Below, piece after piece: positions 63,522-64,000 of a stretch of DNA of 64,000 nt. The position numbers and the translations under genes were made by a program. Positions within the stretch are counted from its first letter, which is position 1. Every line of letters begins with the position of its first letter. The notes beneath the pieces were generated by a model that saw only the letters and a list, made by a program, of their open reading frames with translations, was not told where the DNA came from and made no database searches. The stretch comes from Mycolicibacter heraklionensis (GTDB lineage Bacteria; Actinomycetota; Actinomycetes; Mycobacteriales; Mycobacteriaceae): the NCBI RefSeq assembly GCF_019645815.1, contig NZ_CP080997.1, forward strand, positions 930,001 to 994,000. Direction: 5' to 3'.

Positions 63522-64000
63522 ATGGCCGCTGAGCCGCTCCGGACCCGGGTGAAGCTGACCAACGCCGATAAGGTGCTCTACCCCGCCACGGGCACCACCA
63601 AGGCCGAGGTCTTCGACTACTACACCCGCATCGCCGAGGTGATGCTGCCGCACATCGCGGGACGACCGGCGACCCGCAAGCGCTGGCCCAACGGCGTCGA
63701 GCAGGGATCCTTCTTCGAAAAACAGCTGGCCGCCTCGGCGCCGGGCTGGTTGGCCCGCGCCGAGATTCAGCATCGCTCCGGCATCACCACTTACCCGATC
63801 ATCGAGGACCTCGACGGCCTGGCCTGGATCGCCCAGCAGGCGGCGCTGGAAGTCCACGTGCCGCAGTGGCGTTTCGAGGCGGAATGGACCCACGGCGGGA
63901 AGGTGCTCAAGCCCGGGCTGGCGACGCGTCTGGTGTTCGACCTCGACCCCGGCGAGGGCGTGACAATGAGCCAACTCGCTGAGGTGGCGCGCGCCATCCG
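63522..64000 (+). CDS. ligD: LigD, ATP-dependent NHEJ ligase/polymerase (3' partial)
   Basis: About 159 residues are visible before the window ends. They match the N-terminal primase-like polymerase domain of mycobacterial LigD: KLTNADKVLYPATGTTKAEVFDYY, RPATRKRWPNGV, WIAQQAALEVHVPQWRF and the metal site DLDPGEGV. LigD fills and seals double-strand breaks with Ku. TAGGTT ends six bases before ATG 63522, so the transcript is probably leaderless. Nuclease and ligase domains lie beyond the window. Confidence 0.93.
   Translation, partial: MAAEPLRTRVKLTNADKVLYPATGTTKAEVFDYYTRIAEVMLPHIAGRPATRKRWPNGVEQGSFFEKQLAASAPGWLARAEIQHRSGITTYPIIEDLDGLAWIAQQAALEVHVPQWRFEAEWTHGGKVLKPGLATRLVFDLDPGEGVTMSQLAEVARAI

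Noticed and set aside
1..64000. CRISPR arrays, insertion sequences or prophage
   Set aside because: No spaced direct repeats, transposase, integrase or phage structural gene was seen on either strand.

Overview
The window is high-GC actinobacterial chromosome, and its gene content places it in the mycobacteria outside the M. tuberculosis complex. Mycobacterial markers include two MmpS/MmpL exporter pairs, a PPE protein, an acyl-ACP desaturase of the DesA1 type, EchA6, AccD3, CtpE, a divergent Ku/LigD pair, an F420/deazaflavin enzyme set, and the cysteine-less (zinc-independent) ribosomal protein paralogues beside an Rv0106-type CobW protein. Many genes carry a TANNNT -10 box only 6-8 nt before the start codon, the usual sign of leaderless mycobacterial transcripts.

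Gene order follows the M. tuberculosis Rv0904c-Rv0938 stretch, recalled from memory, with large replacements. Matching blocks are accD3-echA6-Rv0906-ctpE-Rv0910-like (2276-8666), mntH-Rv0926c-Rv0927c (54289-57482) and Ku/LigD (62584-64000). Rv0907, Rv0909 and Rv0925c equivalents are missing from their expected places. The phosphate-uptake genes expected before Ku are replaced by a TetR-mmpS-mmpL cassette, a VapBC module and a decayed hydrolase.

Layout. 1-2230: 3' end of an ABC exporter and a DMT transporter. 2276-8666: lipid and calcium genes. 8746-11665: an ABC-F ATPase behind a 13-codon leader ORF, a membrane protein and a luciferase-like F420 enzyme. 11713-16926: a DUF1254/DUF1214 lipoprotein divergent from two exported proteins (one DUF1214-like, one phosphoesterase). 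16986-22880: tRNA-Arg(CCU) with short 3' repeats, an NmrA-like protein, a ChoD-like GMC oxidoreductase, a photolyase and an SRPBCC-epimerase fusion. 22920-29002: acyl-CoA ligase and crotonase operon, a double-TetR regulator, and a TetR-amine oxidase pair. 29015-31543: Zur-type zinc-starvation locus. 31561-35947: mmpL-mmpS-deazaflavin enzyme with divergent TetR and twin operators. 35961-43439: 32-aa membrane peptide ORF, arylsulfatase, ArsR and a giant P-type ATPase. 43456-45011: NTF2-like protein and a FluC-DUF190-FluC cassette. 45118-52724: acyl-CoA dehydrogenase, a lipoprotein, SDRs, desaturase and methyltransferase. 52795-64000: orphan PPE, MntH, Rv0926c/Rv0927c pair, TetR-mmpS-mmpL, VapBC, Ku and LigD.

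Themes. The window is rich in small local circuits: a regulator next to its target with a visible palindrome in the promoter. The clearest are the TetR/amine oxidase operator inside a -35/-10 spacer, twin operators between TetR and the deazaflavin-mmpS-mmpL operon, the overlapping palindromes in the second mmpS promoter, the 10+2+10 palindrome at the desaturase start site, two Zur boxes, and the inverted repeat over the vapB start codon. The candidates I rate most likely to be incompletely described are the leader-ORF-controlled ABC-F gene, the exported DUF1214/phosphoesterase cluster, and the FluC-DUF190-FluC cassette. No CRISPR array, insertion sequence, rRNA or prophage was seen.
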